From: a bacterium 1XD42-1
Lineage (GTDB): Bacteria > Bacillota > Clostridia > Oscillospirales > Ruminococcaceae
Direction of reading: 5' to 3'
Length of the DNA: 64,000 nucleotides
Assembly (NCBI GenBank): GCA_003612625.1
Contig: RAZJ01000014.1
Coordinates: forward strand, 1-64,000
Part shown: positions 42,788-53,778 of the stretch, piece after piece
How the letters are laid out: every line of letters starts with the position of its first letter
Numbering within the stretch: the first letter of the stretch is position 1
The notes under the pieces: generated by a model
Database searches by the model: none
The model's input: the letters and a program-made list of their open reading frames with translations, nothing else
What the model was told of the DNA's origin: nothing
Position numbers and translations under genes: made by a program

Positions 42788-45355
42788 TTAACAGGTAGCG
42801 CCGCCTACAACGGTTTTATTCATAACGGCTTCTTTGTCTAAAACACCATTGAGCAGTTTATCTTCTACATAATCAAAGCCTAACCGGGCAACAGTATCTG
42901 CAAAACGTTCCCCGCTGCGGCCTTCGTCCCGGAAGAATAAAATTGCTTTTTCCACTAAAGCCAGAACTTCTTCTTCGGAGGTGAAAACTTTAGATAAAGG
43001 CTTTCCTTCCGCAACCCGTTTGCCCCAGCGTCCGCCGATATAAATTTTATATCCGTAAGTGCTTTCGTCCACAGCATGGAAGGGGCATTTTGTGACACAG
43101 CGTCCGCAATGATTGCATTTTTCTTCATCTATCAGAAGCTTCCCATCTACCACAGAAGCTGCACCAACTGGGCAGGTCTTTACGATCTGGCAGGTTTTAC
43201 AGCCCCGGCATTTCGCCAAATCTGTTTCCGGCAGCCGCTGGCCAATAATGCCTAAATCATTCAGATCCGGCTTGACGCAGTTATTGGGACATCCCCCAAC
43301 TGCCAGCTTAAATTTATGAGGCAATGACACATTATGATAGCCAATATAGAACATGTCATGAAGCTTCTGGCTCAAGGCAAAGGTATCGCATAATCCGTAC
43401 TGGCAGGTGGTGCCTTTACAGGAAACAACAGGCCGTACTTTTGAGCCGGTGCCGCCTGTATCCAATCCAGCCTGATTCAGATATTCAATCAGCGGCGGGA
43501 TATTTTCATAAGGAACCCCTTGGATTTCCAAGGTCAGACGGGTTGTCATTGTGATTTCACCGGAACCAAATTTTTCAGCGGCTTCTGCAACGGTACGCTG
43601 TTCTTCACTGGTTAATTTTCCGTTCCGGGTAATGACACGTACATTAAAATGATCCGGCTGGCGTTTGTCTTGCAGGCATCCCAAGCCTTTTACCCGTTTT
43701 ACTTCTTCTGCCGGGATAACCCCTCCGGCAAATTCTACTTTCACCTGGTTAAAGGTTGCGCCGCCTTCCAATACCTTAGTATTGGTATAACCCATATGAC
43801 GCAGACGGTTTTGCAGGAAATAACCCCGTTTGCCTTTGGCACACACAAGAAGCAGTTTATCTTCTTTGCCGCAGCCAGGAATTCCTTCTGTTACCTGGCT
43901 TAAATTTACCCATTTTGCGCCGGGCAGAGCAGGCTGGGGCTGGACGTCAATCACCTGGTAATCCTTTGCGGCGCCGGAAGCATATTCCGCAGGGGTAAAG
44001 GAGTCCAATGTGCCGTCTAATTTATTTTCTAAAATATAGCAGGCTTGCACAAAAGGATGGATTGCCGTTGAAAAAGGCGGGGCATAGGCATAATCCAGGG
44101 TGTCAAACTGTTCCAGCTTCATGCCAGCGCCTAAACCGGTTACAGCAATATCCACCATTTTATCCACAGCACCACTGCCGATTACCTGAATGCCTAATAA
44201 AAGATGGGTTTCACGGTCGGCTATGAGCTTGGTTGCAAAAGTAGAAGCCCCCGGATAATAATGGGCCTTATCATCTGTAACGCAAAGTACGGAAACGGGA
44301 TCATAACCTGCATCCTTTGCCTGGGCTTCCGTGAGGCCGGTCCGGCCCGCATTTAAGCCTTCCAAAAGGCGCACAACACCTGTTCCAAAGCAGCCGCCAT
44401 AAACAGCGTTTTCCCCGACGATTTGCTTTGCCAGGACACGGGCTGTCAGGTTCGCCGTAGATCCCATAGCGGACCATTGGGGCTTTCCGGTAAGCCTGTT
44501 GCAGACCATTGCGCAATCTCCGGCAGCATAAACATCCGGTATATTGGTTTGCATCTGGTCATTGACCAGGATAGTGCCTTTTACCATTTCTAAGCCGCTG
44601 CCCTCCAGGAAGCTTGTGGCAGGGCGTACACCTACGGCCAGAACCACCACATCCGCAGGAAGCCGTCCAGCATCTGTTTCAACGGCAGCAGCTTTACCAG
44701 TGCCTTCAATGGATTTTAACCCGTTGCCGGTTAAAATGCGGAAACCAGCTTCTTTTAATTTCCGTTTAGCATAGCCGGCCATTTCCGGATCAAAAGCATT
44801 CGGCATAATTTGTGGGGCAAAATCAATTACCGTTACCGATACACCCTGGGCATGGAGGTTTTCCGCTATTTCCAGGCCAATAAAGCTGGCGCCTACTACG
44901 ACAGCATTGCGGCAGTGGTTATCTTTTACATAATCCCGCAGTCCGCCTGCATCATCCGGGGTACGCATACAGAAAACACCGGATAAATCTACGCCAGGTA
45001 CTTTTGGCACAAAAGGCAAAGCTCCTGTTGCAATAATCAACTTATCATAGTTTTCTACAAAAGATTGACCATCTTGGACAGCAGTAACTGTTTTAGCCTG
45101 GAAATCTACACTGGTTGCTTCTGTACCAGTTATAACTTGAGCGCCAGTCAATCCCTGGTATTTTTCAGGGGAATTAACAATCAAGGTTTCCCGGTCCGGA
45201 ATCCCGCCGCCTACATAATAGGGAAGCCCGCATCCTGCATAAGAAATATCTTTCCCTTTGGTTAAGATTTTAACTTCCATGCCAAAATCTTTCCGTTTTA
45301 ATTTTGCTGCTGCTTTCGTTCCAGCAGCGACGCCGCCAAGAATCAAAACTTTCAT
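42788..45355 (-). CDS. CoA-disulfide reductase/rhodanese/sirohaem/ferredoxin fusion
   Basis: An 855-residue redox protein with four parts. (1) A FAD/NAD(P)H disulfide reductase (about residues 1-445) with GGVAAGTKAAAKLKR and the CoADR active Cys in SYAGCGLPYYVGG. (2) A rhodanese-like domain (about 450-540) with VCAKGKRG at the loop position. (3) A sulfite/nitrite reductase half-domain (about 560-715) with CKGTTCQYGLCDT and GGCPNNC for a 4Fe-4S/sirohaem site. (4) Two 4Fe-4S ferredoxin motifs (CRGCKTCQIVKTCPVG, CNHCGRCVTKCPF). It should use NAD(P)H to reduce sulfur species such as persulfide or sulfite. The ATG at 45355 follows GAAAGGG. Confidence 0.85.
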   Translation of the reverse strand: MKVLILGGVAAGTKAAAKLKRKDFGMEVKILTKGKDISYAGCGLPYYVGGGIPDRETLIVNSPEKYQGLTGAQVITGTEATSVDFQAKTVTAVQDGQSFVENYDKLIIATGALPFVPKVPGVDLSGVFCMRTPDDAGGLRDYVKDNHCRNAVVVGASFIGLEIAENLHAQGVSVTVIDFAPQIMPNAFDPEMAGYAKRKLKEAGFRILTGNGLKSIEGTGKAAAVETDAGRLPADVVVLAVGVRPATSFLEGSGLEMVKGTILVNDQMQTNIPDVYAAGDCAMVCNRLTGKPQWSAMGSTANLTARVLAKQIVGENAVYGGCFGTGVVRLLEGLNAGRTGLTEAQAKDAGYDPVSVLCVTDDKAHYYPGASTFATKLIADRETHLLLGIQVIGSGAVDKMVDIAVTGLGAGMKLEQFDTLDYAYAPPFSTAIHPFVQACYILENKLDGTLDSFTPAEYASGAAKDYQVIDVQPQPALPGAKWVNLSQVTEGIPGCGKEDKLLLVCAKGKRGYFLQNRLRHMGYTNTKVLEGGATFNQVKVEFAGGVIPAEEVKRVKGLGCLQDKRQPDHFNVRVITRNGKLTSEEQRTVAEAAEKFGSGEITMTTRLTLEIQGVPYENIPPLIEYLNQAGLDTGGTGSKVRPVVSCKGTTCQYGLCDTFALSQKLHDMFYIGYHNVSLPHKFKLAVGGCPNNCVKPDLNDLGIIGQRLPETDLAKCRGCKTCQIVKTCPVGAASVVDGKLLIDEEKCNHCGRCVTKCPFHAVDESTYGYKIYIGGRWGKRVAEGKPLSKVFTSEEEVLALVEKAILFFRDEGRSGERFADTVARLGFDYVEDKLLNGVLDKEAVMNKTVVGGATC

Positions 45356-45387
45356 GTAAACCGGCCCTTTCTGCAATTATTTTCTAA

Positions 45388-45432
45388 AAAAAGAACATGC
45401 CGCAAAATGAACGAACATTTTGCGGCACGTTT
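45388..45432 (-). terminator. tuf terminator
   Basis: A 14-bp stem (about 45396-45409 with 45416-45429), loop AACGAA, followed on the minus strand by CTTTTTTT. Confidence 0.9.
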
Positions 45433-45458
45433 TAAAATCATAAAAGGTTCAATTCAAA

Positions 45459-46658
45459 TTAAGAATTGACTTTTGTGACAACACCAGAACCAACGGTACG
45501 TCCGCCTTCACGGATAGCGAAACGGAGGCCCTCTTCAATGGCGATAGGGGTGATCAATTCTACATCCATTTCGACATTATCGCCAGGCATGCACATTTCA
45601 GTGCCTTCTGGGAGGCTGATAACGCCGGTAACGTCAGTTGTACGGAAATAGAACTGAGGGCGGTAATTGTTGAAGAAAGGAGTATGACGACCGCCTTCAT
45701 CTTTTGTCAGGACGTAAACCTGGCCATGGAATTTAGTATGAGGATGAATGGAACCGGGTTTACATAAAACCTGGCCGCGTTCTACTTCATTCCGCTGAAT
45801 ACCACGGAGCAGGGAGCCGATGTTATCGCCAGCCTCAGCATAATCCAGGATTTTACGGAACATTTCGATACCGGTAACAACAGTCTTTTTCTTTTCTTCA
45901 GACAAACCAACGATTTCAACTTCGTCGCCGGTTTTCAGCTGGCCACGTTCTACACGACCGGTAGCAACAGTACCACGGCCAGTGATAGTAAATACGTCTT
46001 CAACAGGCATTAAGAAAGGCAGATCAGCTTTCCGTTCTGGAGTTGGAATATAAGAATCAACAGCATCCATCAGTTCCAAAATGGGTTTATAAGCTTCATT
46101 GCTCAGATCGTCGGAAGCTTCCAGAGCCTGGAGAGCAGAACCTTTGATGATGGGCACATCGTCGCCAGGGAAATCATAGCTGGACAGCAGGTCACGGATT
46201 TCCATTTCCACCAGTTCCAGTAATTCCGGATCGTCAACCTGGTCAACTTTATTCATGAATACGACGATATAAGGTACGCCTACCTGACGGGCCAACAGGA
46301 TGTGTTCACGGGTCTGAGGCATCGGGCCGTCGGCAGAAGATACAACCAGAATAGCACCGTCCATCTGAGCAGCACCGGTGATCATGTTTTTAACATAGTC
46401 AGCATGTCCGGGGCAGTCAACGTGGGCATAATGGCGGTTATCGGTTTCATATTCTACGTGGGCGGTATTGATTGTAATACCACGTTCCCTCTCTTCAGGG
46501 GCCTTGTCGATCATATCATAAGCTTCATATTTGGCCTGGCCTTTCATTGCCAGTGTTTTTGTGATAGCAGCAGTCAAAGTTGTTTTACCATGGTCAACGT
46601 GACCAATGGTGCCAATGTTAATATGGGGCTTGTTGCGTTCAAAATGTTGCTTTGCCAT
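45459..46658 (-). CDS. tuf: Elongation factor Tu
   Basis: A 399-residue EF-Tu that brings aminoacyl-tRNA to the ribosome. G motifs [22 protein letters not shown] and MNKVDQVDD are intact, as are domains 2 and 3 to VVTKVNS. It has its own promoter in addition to read-through from fusA, which explains a 114-bp gap. Confidence 0.98.
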   Translation of the reverse strand: MAKQHFERNKPHINIGTIGHVDHGKTTLTAAITKTLAMKGQAKYEAYDMIDKAPEERERGITINTAHVEYETDNRHYAHVDCPGHADYVKNMITGAAQMDGAILVVSSADGPMPQTREHILLARQVGVPYIVVFMNKVDQVDDPELLELVEMEIRDLLSSYDFPGDDVPIIKGSALQALEASDDLSNEAYKPILELMDAVDSYIPTPERKADLPFLMPVEDVFTITGRGTVATGRVERGQLKTGDEVEIVGLSEEKKKTVVTGIEMFRKILDYAEAGDNIGSLLRGIQRNEVERGQVLCKPGSIHPHTKFHGQVYVLTKDEGGRHTPFFNNYRPQFYFRTTDVTGVISLPEGTEMCMPGDNVEMDVELITPIAIEEGLRFAIREGGRTVGSGVVTKVNS

Positions 46659-46740
46659 TCATAAATCCTCCCTTGGGTTTCAAATTGTTTGTCCCCAGAA
46701 AATTGGGGCATGAACTTTTTACGGAACATGTGATAATTGT

Positions 46741-46769
46741 ATTCTATCAAGTTGCAGGCAAAAAAGCAA
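46741..46769 (-). promoter_or_regulatory. tuf promoter
   Basis: On the minus strand: TTGCTT (46764-46769), 17-bp spacer, TAGAAT (46741-46746), just after the fusA stop. Confidence 0.55.
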
Positions 46770-46772
46770 GAG

Positions 46773-48857
46773 TTATTCTTCGGATTTGCCGCGGGTTTTC
46801 ATAATTCCTTCAGCAATGGACTTGGGAACCTCAATATAATGGCTGGGTTCCATTGTATATTGGCCACGGCCCTGGGTTTTGGAACGCAGGTCATTGGAAT
46901 AGCCGAACATTTCCGACAGCGGGACAAATGCGCGGATTTCCTGTGCGCCGAAAATAGCTTCCATGCCTTGGATCTGGCCACGGCGGCTGTTCAAGTCGCC
47001 GATAACGTCGCCCATATAATCCTCTGGTGTGTTGACCGTTACCTTCATAATCGGCTCCAAAAGCACCGGATCGGCTTTTGCCATAGCCTGTTTAAACGCC
47101 ATGGAAGCAGCGATCTTAAATGCCATTTCAGAGGAGTCGACTTCATGGTAAGAACCGTCATAGAGGTCAACTTTTACATCGACTACCGGGTAGCCGGCTA
47201 ATACACCAGCCTGCATAGCGCCTTGGATACCTTGGTCGATAGGCCCAATGTATTCTTTCGGAATAGCGCCGCCTACGATAGAATTGGTAAATTCATAACC
47301 TTTGCCGCTTTCATTGGGGGAAATGCGGATTTTAACATGACCATACTGGCCTTTACCGCCGGATTGACGGGCGTATTTATGATCCACATCAGCCAATTTA
47401 CGGATGGTTTCTTTGTAGGCAACCTGAGGCTTACCAACGTTTGCTTCGACTTTAAATTCCCGCAGCAAGCGGTCTACAATAATTTCCAAATGCAGCTCGC
47501 CCATACCGGAAATAATGGTCTGTCCAGTTTCCTTATTGGTATAGGTGCGGAAAGTCGGGTCTTCTTCTGCCAGCTTGGATAAAGCGATACCCATTTTTTC
47601 CTGACCAGCTTTTGTTTTCGGCTCAATGGCCAAATCAATAACCGGCTCTGGGAATTCCATGGATTCCAATAAAACAGGATGCTTGGGATCGCAAAGGGTA
47701 TCACCAGTGGTTGTATTTTTCAGGCCCACGGCTGCGGCAATATCCCCGGCATAACAGGTTTCAATATCCTTCCGGTTATTGGCATGCATCTGTAAAATAC
47801 GGCCAACCCGTTCGGAATTTTGTTTATTGGAATTGTATACGGTAGAACCAGCGTCTACTTTGCCGGAATAAACCCGGAAGAAACAAAGCTTGCCTACATA
47901 CGGGTCAGTGGCAATTTTGAAAGCCAAAGCAGAGAATGGCTCTGTATCAGAAGAATGACGCTGTACGGTTTCTTCTGTGTCAGGGTCAGTACCCCGGATG
48001 CTTTCAATATCGGTGGGGGCGGGCATATAGTCCACAATGGCATCCAATAATTTCTGAACGCCTTTGTTGCGGTAAGAAGTGCCGCAGGTAACAGGTACCA
48101 TTGTATTGGCAATGGTGCTCTTACGGATAACCGCCTTGATTTCGTCAACGGAAATTTCTTCCCCGGCCAGGTATTTTTCCATAAAAGCTTCGTCCTGTTC
48201 AGACAAATGCTCCAACAGTTCTTCCCGATATTGCTGGGCTTTTTCCATCATATCTTCCGGAATCTCTTCAACCCGCATGTCTTTGCCCAAATCATCATAA
48301 TAGATGTCGGCTTTCATTTCCACCAGGTCAATGATACCTTTAAAGAACTGTTCTGCACCGATAGGAAGCTGGATAGGCACAGCATTACATTTCAGCCGGC
48401 CGCGCATCATATCAACAACGTGATAAAAATCTGCGCCCATAATATCCATTTTATTGACATACCCCATACGAGGTACTTTATATTTGTTTGCCTGACGCCA
48501 AACGGTTTCAGACTGAGGTTCAACACCGCCTTTTGCGCAGAACACGGTAACAGAGCCGTCCAGTACCTTTAAGGAACGTTCGACCTCAACTGTAAAATCC
48601 ACGTGTCCAGGGGTGTCAATAATATTGATGCGGTGGCCCTTCCAGTAAGCTGTGGTGGCAGCGGAAGTGATGGTAATACCACGTTCCTGTTCCTGTGCCA
48701 TCCAGTCCATGGTCGCCGTGCCGTCGTGCGTTTCACCAATTTTGTGGTTGATGCCCGTATAATACAGGATGCGCTCCGTTGTAGTGGTCTTACCGGCGTC
48801 GATATGGGCCATTATGCCGATATTACGGGTTTGCTCCAAAGAGACATCTCTTGGCAT
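46773..48857 (-). CDS. fusA: Elongation factor G
   Basis: A 694-residue EF-G that drives ribosome translocation. G motifs [24 protein letters not shown] and NKMDIMGAD are clear; domains III-V follow to MKTRGKSEE. It lies 32 bp after rpsG in the str operon. Confidence 0.98.
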   Translation of the reverse strand: MPRDVSLEQTRNIGIMAHIDAGKTTTTERILYYTGINHKIGETHDGTATMDWMAQEQERGITITSAATTAYWKGHRINIIDTPGHVDFTVEVERSLKVLDGSVTVFCAKGGVEPQSETVWRQANKYKVPRMGYVNKMDIMGADFYHVVDMMRGRLKCNAVPIQLPIGAEQFFKGIIDLVEMKADIYYDDLGKDMRVEEIPEDMMEKAQQYREELLEHLSEQDEAFMEKYLAGEEISVDEIKAVIRKSTIANTMVPVTCGTSYRNKGVQKLLDAIVDYMPAPTDIESIRGTDPDTEETVQRHSSDTEPFSALAFKIATDPYVGKLCFFRVYSGKVDAGSTVYNSNKQNSERVGRILQMHANNRKDIETCYAGDIAAAVGLKNTTTGDTLCDPKHPVLLESMEFPEPVIDLAIEPKTKAGQEKMGIALSKLAEEDPTFRTYTNKETGQTIISGMGELHLEIIVDRLLREFKVEANVGKPQVAYKETIRKLADVDHKYARQSGGKGQYGHVKIRISPNESGKGYEFTNSIVGGAIPKEYIGPIDQGIQGAMQAGVLAGYPVVDVKVDLYDGSYHEVDSSEMAFKIAASMAFKQAMAKADPVLLEPIMKVTVNTPEDYMGDVIGDLNSRRGQIQGMEAIFGAQEIRAFVPLSEMFGYSNDLRSKTQGRGQYTMEPSHYIEVPKSIAEGIMKTRGKSEE

Positions 48858-48889
48858 AGTGTCCTCCTAATTCAAATAGAACCCCGGCC

Positions 48890-49360
48890 TTACCACCTGT
48901 AATGGGCGAAAGCTTTATTGGCTTCGGCCATTTTATGGGTATCCTCGCGCTTTTTGACAGCGCCGCCGGTCTGATTGAGGGAATCCATGATTTCACCTGC
49001 CAGGCGTTCTTTCATGGTTTTTTCCCCTCTGTTCCTGGAATAATTGGTGATCCATCTTAAACCCAACGTCTGACGGCGTTCCGGGCGGACCTCCATTGGT
49101 ACCTGATACGTTGCGCCGCCAACCCGGCGGGCTTTTACTTCTAATACAGGCATGACATTTTCCATAGACTGTTCAAAACATTCCAATGGATCCTTGCCTG
49201 TTTTTTCCTTGACAATATCGAACGCGCCGTAAACAATTTTTTGTGCAACGCCTTTTTTGCCATCATACATAATATTGTTGATCAGGCGTGTGACGAGCTT
49301 GGAATTGTAAACTGGATCCGGCAAAACATCCCGTTTTGCTGTACAACCTCTTCTTGGCAC
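48890..49360 (-). CDS. rpsG: 30S ribosomal protein S7
   Basis: A 156-residue S7, the head assembly protein of the small subunit. The true start is GTG at 49360 (then [20 protein letters not shown]), seven bases from AAGGAGGG; the in-frame ATG further up has no such site. In many bacteria S7 represses its own operon through the leader upstream. Confidence 0.96.
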   Translation of the reverse strand: MPRRGCTAKRDVLPDPVYNSKLVTRLINNIMYDGKKGVAQKIVYGAFDIVKEKTGKDPLECFEQSMENVMPVLEVKARRVGGATYQVPMEVRPERRQTLGLRWITNYSRNRGEKTMKERLAGEIMDSLNQTGGAVKKREDTHKMAEANKAFAHYRW

Positions 49361-49533
49361 TTCGCTTCCCTCCTTCATAAGAATGAATTCAATGGTACTC
49401 GAAAGCGACAAAACTTCCGTGGGGCCTTCCGGGGCATATCCTTGTGATAACAGCGCGCCAGAATTATCATGGCGTTATGGAATCTCTATTTATAGGATAG
49501 CCTGGATTCGGCTTGTTTAATCGAAAAGTTTTA
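49361..49533 (-). other. rpsL-rpsG intercistronic region
   Basis: At 173 bp it is long for this operon. It has several GC-rich paired patches (for example TCACAAGG and CCCCGGAAGGCCCC on the minus strand) and may hold the S7 autoregulatory site known from other bacteria. No gene was seen. Confidence 0.4.
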
Positions 49534-49959
49534 TTACTTTGCGGCACCAGCCTTTGGACGTTTTGCACCGTATTTGGAACGGGCCTGCATCCTTTTTGCA
49601 ACGCCCTGGGCATCCAGTGTGCCGCGGATGATGTGGTAACGGACACCAGGAAGGTCTTTTACACGGCCGCCGCGGATCAGAACAACGCTGTGTTCCTGTA
49701 AGTTGTGGCCGATCCCGGGGATATAGGATGTAACCTCCATCCCATTGGAAAGACGTACCCTGGCGACTTTACGAAGCGCGGAGTTCGGCTTTTTCGGGGT
49801 AGAAGTTCTGATAGCAGTACAGACACCCCTCTTTTGCGGGGAATTCTGATCAATGGCCGTCCTTTTTTTGGAGTTCCAACCTTTCAAAAGCGCTGGAGCC
49901 GTAGATTTTTTGACCTGGACTTCTCTGCCCTTGCGTACAAGCTGGTTAAATGTCGGCAT
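49534..49959 (-). CDS. rpsL: 30S ribosomal protein S12
   Basis: A 141-residue S12, part of the decoding centre. [18 protein letters not shown] and [15 protein letters not shown] are intact, with the wild-type Lys residues at the streptomycin-resistance site. Head of rpsL-rpsG-fusA-tuf. Ribosome site AGAGGAGG. Confidence 0.97.
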   Translation of the reverse strand: MPTFNQLVRKGREVQVKKSTAPALLKGWNSKKRTAIDQNSPQKRGVCTAIRTSTPKKPNSALRKVARVRLSNGMEVTSYIPGIGHNLQEHSVVLIRGGRVKDLPGVRYHIIRGTLDAQGVAKRMQARSKYGAKRPKAGAAK

Positions 49960-49980
49960 ATTGCACCTCCTCTTTTTAAA

Positions 49981-50050
49981 ATAATAATTGACGCGGGCGT
50001 AAAAAACACCCGCGTCAATTATTATACCCCCAGTTGGGGAACTTTGTCAA
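49981..50050 (-). promoter_or_regulatory. str operon promoter overlapping the rpoC terminator hairpin
   Basis: On the minus strand: TTGACA (50045-50050), 18-bp spacer, TATAAT (50021-50026). A 17-bp perfect stem (49981-49997 with 50009-50025) begins inside the -10 box. One stretch thus serves as rpoC terminator and rpsL start region. Confidence 0.75.
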
Positions 50051-50100
50051 TCCTTACGAAAAATTTTCTCATTTTCGTCGGGATGCACAAATAAAGCTTT

Positions 50101-53100
50101 TTACACCGGTGTATTCTCTGGCACTGGCGCCGGAGAAACAGCAGCCATGGAAGCCTGCGGGAAAGCAATTACATTGCTTTCCGGAGCCAGTTCCGCAACT
50201 TCTGTCTTTTCTTCGGCAGGTTCCGATGCATTTACAGTGTTTACCAGTTCCAGGGTGTCATAATCTACCGTGCCAGTGCCTGCGGGCACCAGCTTGCCGA
50301 TGATAACATTTTCTTTCAGCCCCAGCAGATGATCGACTTTGCCTTTGATGGCAGCTTCGGTCAGTACGCGGGTTGTTTCCTGGAAGGAAGCGGCAGACAT
50401 AAAGGAATCGGTAGCCAGAGAAGCTTTTGTAATACCTAAAAGCACAGGCATTCCTTCTGCCGGGCGGCGGCATCCGCCGTCTTCCTCATTCAGCTTCTGG
50501 ATTTCATTATTTATGCTGGCCATTTCCGTTTTATCTACCGTAGCGCCGATAATTAAGGAAGTATCCCCGCCGTCGACAATACGGACTTTACGCATCATCT
50601 GGCGGACAATTACTTCGATATGCTTGTCGTTGATGTCAACGCCCTGGGTACGGTAGGTGCGCTGTACTTCCTTAATCAGATAGTCCTGAACTGCCAAATG
50701 GCCGCAAACCGTCAGGATTTCGTTGGGTTCCACAGCGCCTTCGGTAATGAGATCACCTTTTTTGATGGTATCCCCGGAGCTGACCCGCAAAGTGGAACCA
50801 TAGACGATCTGCCGTTCAAACCGTTCCCCGTCGTCAGCCGTAACGACTACAAAGTCGCTGCCTTTTGGATCTTTTTCAAAGGAAACAACCCCGTCCAAAT
50901 GGGAAATAACAGCACTGTTTTTTGGTTTACGGGCTTCAAAAAGCTCCTCAACACGGGGAAGACCCTGTGTAATATCTGCGGCAGAAGCAATACCTCCTGT
51001 ATGGAAGGTACGCATTGTCAACTGTGTACCCGGTTCACCGATGGACTGGGCGGCAATAATGCCGACAGCTTCCCCGATTCCCACAGGCTGGGCGTTGGCC
51101 AGGTTTGCCCCATAGCATTTGGCGCAAACCCCTAATTTTGCTTCGCAGTTTAAAGGCGTCCGGATTTTTACTTCTGTAAAGCCTGCGTCGCGGATCCGTT
51201 TGGCGTCGGCTTCGTTCATCATCTTATCCCGGGAAACCAAGACTTCCCCGGTTTTGGGATCGATAATATCTTCCGCTACGTAACGGCCTATCAGCCGTTC
51301 GTTCAAATCTTCGATAACACGGCCGCTGTCCACAATATCGCAAACAACGATACCTTCATGGGTGCCGCAGTCATGTTCCCGGATAATAACATCCTGGGAA
51401 ACGTCTACCAGGCGGCGGGTCAGGTAACCGGAGTCAGCAGTACGCAAAGCCGTATCAGCCAAGCCTTTCCGGGCACCCCGGGAGGACTGGAAGTATTCCA
51501 AAATGTTAAGCCCTTCCCGGTAATTGGACTTAATTGGGATTTCAATGGCCCGGCCGGAAGTATTGGCGATCAAGCCGCGCATCCCGGCAAGCTGCCGGAT
51601 CTGATCCATAGAACCACGGGCGCCGGAATCCGCCATCATATAGATGGGGTTATGTTTTCCGAATGTGTTTTGCAGGGCATCTTTTACTCTGGAGGAACAG
51701 TCATTCCAGGTAGAAACCACCCGTTCATAGCGCACATCATCAGAAATAAAACCACGGTCATACTGGCGTTTAATGGCGTCAACTTTTTTCTCTGCTTCGG
51801 CAATAAACTGGGCTTTTTCCGGCGGAATTTCCGCATCAAAAACGGCAACCGTAATAGCGCCCCTGGTGGAATATTTAAAGCCCTGGGCTTTTACCCGGTC
51901 TAATACTTCGGCAGTTTTAGCAGTACCATAGGTACGAATACATTTATCAATAATTTTCCCCAATTCTTTTTTGCGGACCAAGAAACCGATTTCCAGATCA
52001 AAGACATGATCCGGATCGGAACGGTCAACATAGCCCAAATCCTGGGGAATGGGATCGTTAAAGATGATGCGGCCTACGGTAGCATCAATAATATGAGAAA
52101 CCCGTTCATCTCCCACCTGCTTTGTCACACGGACACGGATGGGGGCATGTAAGCCCACAGCGCCAGCCTGATAAGCCATAATGGCCTCATTGAAGTCACG
52201 GAATACTTTACCGGCGCCTTTTTCATCTTCCCGAACCATGGTCAGGTAATAGGAACCCAATACCATGTCCTGGGTAGGAACAGTTACAGGTTTGCCGTCG
52301 GAGGGCTTCAACAGGTTGTTGGCAGCCAGCATCAGGAAACGGGCTTCGGACTGGGCCTCGGCGGACAAAGGCAGATGGACAGCCATCTGATCCCCGTCAA
52401 AGTCCGCATTATAAGCGGTACAAACCAGAGGATGGAGCTTTAAGGCGCGGCCTTCAACCAGGATCGGTTCAAAAGCCTGGATGCCTAAGCGGTGCAGGGT
52501 AGGGGCACGGTTCAGCAGTACAGGATGATCCTTGATAACAACTTCCAAAGCATCCCAAACATCTTTTACCGTAGCCCGTTCCACCATTTTACGGGCATTT
52601 TTGATATTGGTGGCAACTTTTAAATCTACCAGCCGTTTCATAACAAAAGGCTTAAACAATTCCAAGGCCATTTCTTTCGGCAGGCCGCACTGATACATTT
52701 TCAGCTCCGGCCCGACAACGATAACGGAACGACCGGAATAGTCAACACGTTTTCCCAGCAGATTCTGACGGAAACGGCCCTGCTTGCCCTTCAGCATGTC
52801 AGACAAAGATTTCAAAGGCCGGTTGTTGGGGCCGGTAACAGGACGGCCCCGGCGCCCATTGTCAATGAGGGCGTCCACAGCTTCCTGGAGCATCCGTTTT
52901 TCATTGCGTACAATGATGTCAGGAGCACCCAGTTCCAGAAGCTTTTTCAAACGGTTGTTCCGGTTGATTACCCGGCGGTAAAGATCGTTTAAATCACTGG
53001 TAGCGAAACGGCCGCCGTCTAATTGAACCATAGGACGGATATCCGGCGGGATTACCGGGATCACATCCAGAATCATCCATTCCGGCCGGTTATGGCTGTA

Positions 53101-53748
53101 ACGGAAAGCTTCCACCACTTCCAGCCGTTTTAGCAGCTTAATTCGTTTCTGGCCTGCGGCAGTTTCCAGATCGGTTTTCAATTCCTCGGAAAGTTTATCC
53201 AGATCGATTTCTGCCAGCAGTTCCCGGACAGCTTCCGCGCCCATACCGGCCCGGAAATCATCCTCATAAGCTTCTTTCATTTCCCGGTATTCCTTTTCGG
53301 ACAAAAGGGAATACTTTTTCAAATTTGTAATACCGGGATCGATTACCACATAGGAAGCAAAATAAAGAACCTTTTCCAGCAAACGGGGGGACATATTTAA
53401 CAGCAGGCCCATACGGGAGCTGGTGCCTTTAAAATACCAGATATGGGAAACCGGGGCAGCCAGTTCAATATGGCCCATTCTTTCCCGGCGCACCTTGGAA
53501 CGGGTTACTTCAACACCGCAGCGTTCACAGACCTTGCCTTTATAACGGATGCGTTTATAGCGTCCGCAGTAACATTCCCAGTCTTTCATTGGCCCGAAAA
53601 TACGTTCGCAAAACAGGCCGTCCCGTTCCGGCTTCAAGGTACGGTAATTGATGGTTTCCGGTTTTTTTACTTCACCCCAAGACCATTTCCGGATCAGATC
53701 CGGAGAAGCCAATCCGATTTTGATCGATTCAAACACATTGAATTCCAA
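50101..53748 (-). CDS. rpoC: RNA polymerase beta' subunit
   Basis: A 1,215-residue beta' subunit. Two zinc sites (CYCGRY...CERCGVEV near residue 60; [13 protein letters not shown] near 870), the catalytic Asp triad NADFDGDQM, the bridge-helix region and the C-terminal clamp are present. The start is TTG 53748 after AGAGGGG. The tail after about 1,170 is acidic and Pro/Ala-rich. It lies 30 bp after rpoB. Confidence 0.98.
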   Translation of the reverse strand: MEFNVFESIKIGLASPDLIRKWSWGEVKKPETINYRTLKPERDGLFCERIFGPMKDWECYCGRYKRIRYKGKVCERCGVEVTRSKVRRERMGHIELAAPVSHIWYFKGTSSRMGLLLNMSPRLLEKVLYFASYVVIDPGITNLKKYSLLSEKEYREMKEAYEDDFRAGMGAEAVRELLAEIDLDKLSEELKTDLETAAGQKRIKLLKRLEVVEAFRYSHNRPEWMILDVIPVIPPDIRPMVQLDGGRFATSDLNDLYRRVINRNNRLKKLLELGAPDIIVRNEKRMLQEAVDALIDNGRRGRPVTGPNNRPLKSLSDMLKGKQGRFRQNLLGKRVDYSGRSVIVVGPELKMYQCGLPKEMALELFKPFVMKRLVDLKVATNIKNARKMVERATVKDVWDALEVVIKDHPVLLNRAPTLHRLGIQAFEPILVEGRALKLHPLVCTAYNADFDGDQMAVHLPLSAEAQSEARFLMLAANNLLKPSDGKPVTVPTQDMVLGSYYLTMVREDEKGAGKVFRDFNEAIMAYQAGAVGLHAPIRVRVTKQVGDERVSHIIDATVGRIIFNDPIPQDLGYVDRSDPDHVFDLEIGFLVRKKELGKIIDKCIRTYGTAKTAEVLDRVKAQGFKYSTRGAITVAVFDAEIPPEKAQFIAEAEKKVDAIKRQYDRGFISDDVRYERVVSTWNDCSSRVKDALQNTFGKHNPIYMMADSGARGSMDQIRQLAGMRGLIANTSGRAIEIPIKSNYREGLNILEYFQSSRGARKGLADTALRTADSGYLTRRLVDVSQDVIIREHDCGTHEGIVVCDIVDSGRVIEDLNERLIGRYVAEDIIDPKTGEVLVSRDKMMNEADAKRIRDAGFTEVKIRTPLNCEAKLGVCAKCYGANLANAQPVGIGEAVGIIAAQSIGEPGTQLTMRTFHTGGIASAADITQGLPRVEELFEARKPKNSAVISHLDGVVSFEKDPKGSDFVVVTADDGERFERQIVYGSTLRVSSGDTIKKGDLITEGAVEPNEILTVCGHLAVQDYLIKEVQRTYRTQGVDINDKHIEVIVRQMMRKVRIVDGGDTSLIIGATVDKTEMASINNEIQKLNEEDGGCRRPAEGMPVLLGITKASLATDSFMSAASFQETTRVLTEAAIKGKVDHLLGLKENVIIGKLVPAGTGTVDYDTLELVNTVNASEPAEEKTEVAELAPESNVIAFPQASMAAVSPAPVPENTPV

Positions 53749-53778
53749 ACGCGAACCCCTCTTTCTTTATACGCTCAA

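Noticed and set aside
51358-51903. Plus-strand open frames opposite rpoC, and similar ones opposite rpoB and fusA
   Set aside because: Shadows of highly biased codons in conserved genes; no ribosome sites.
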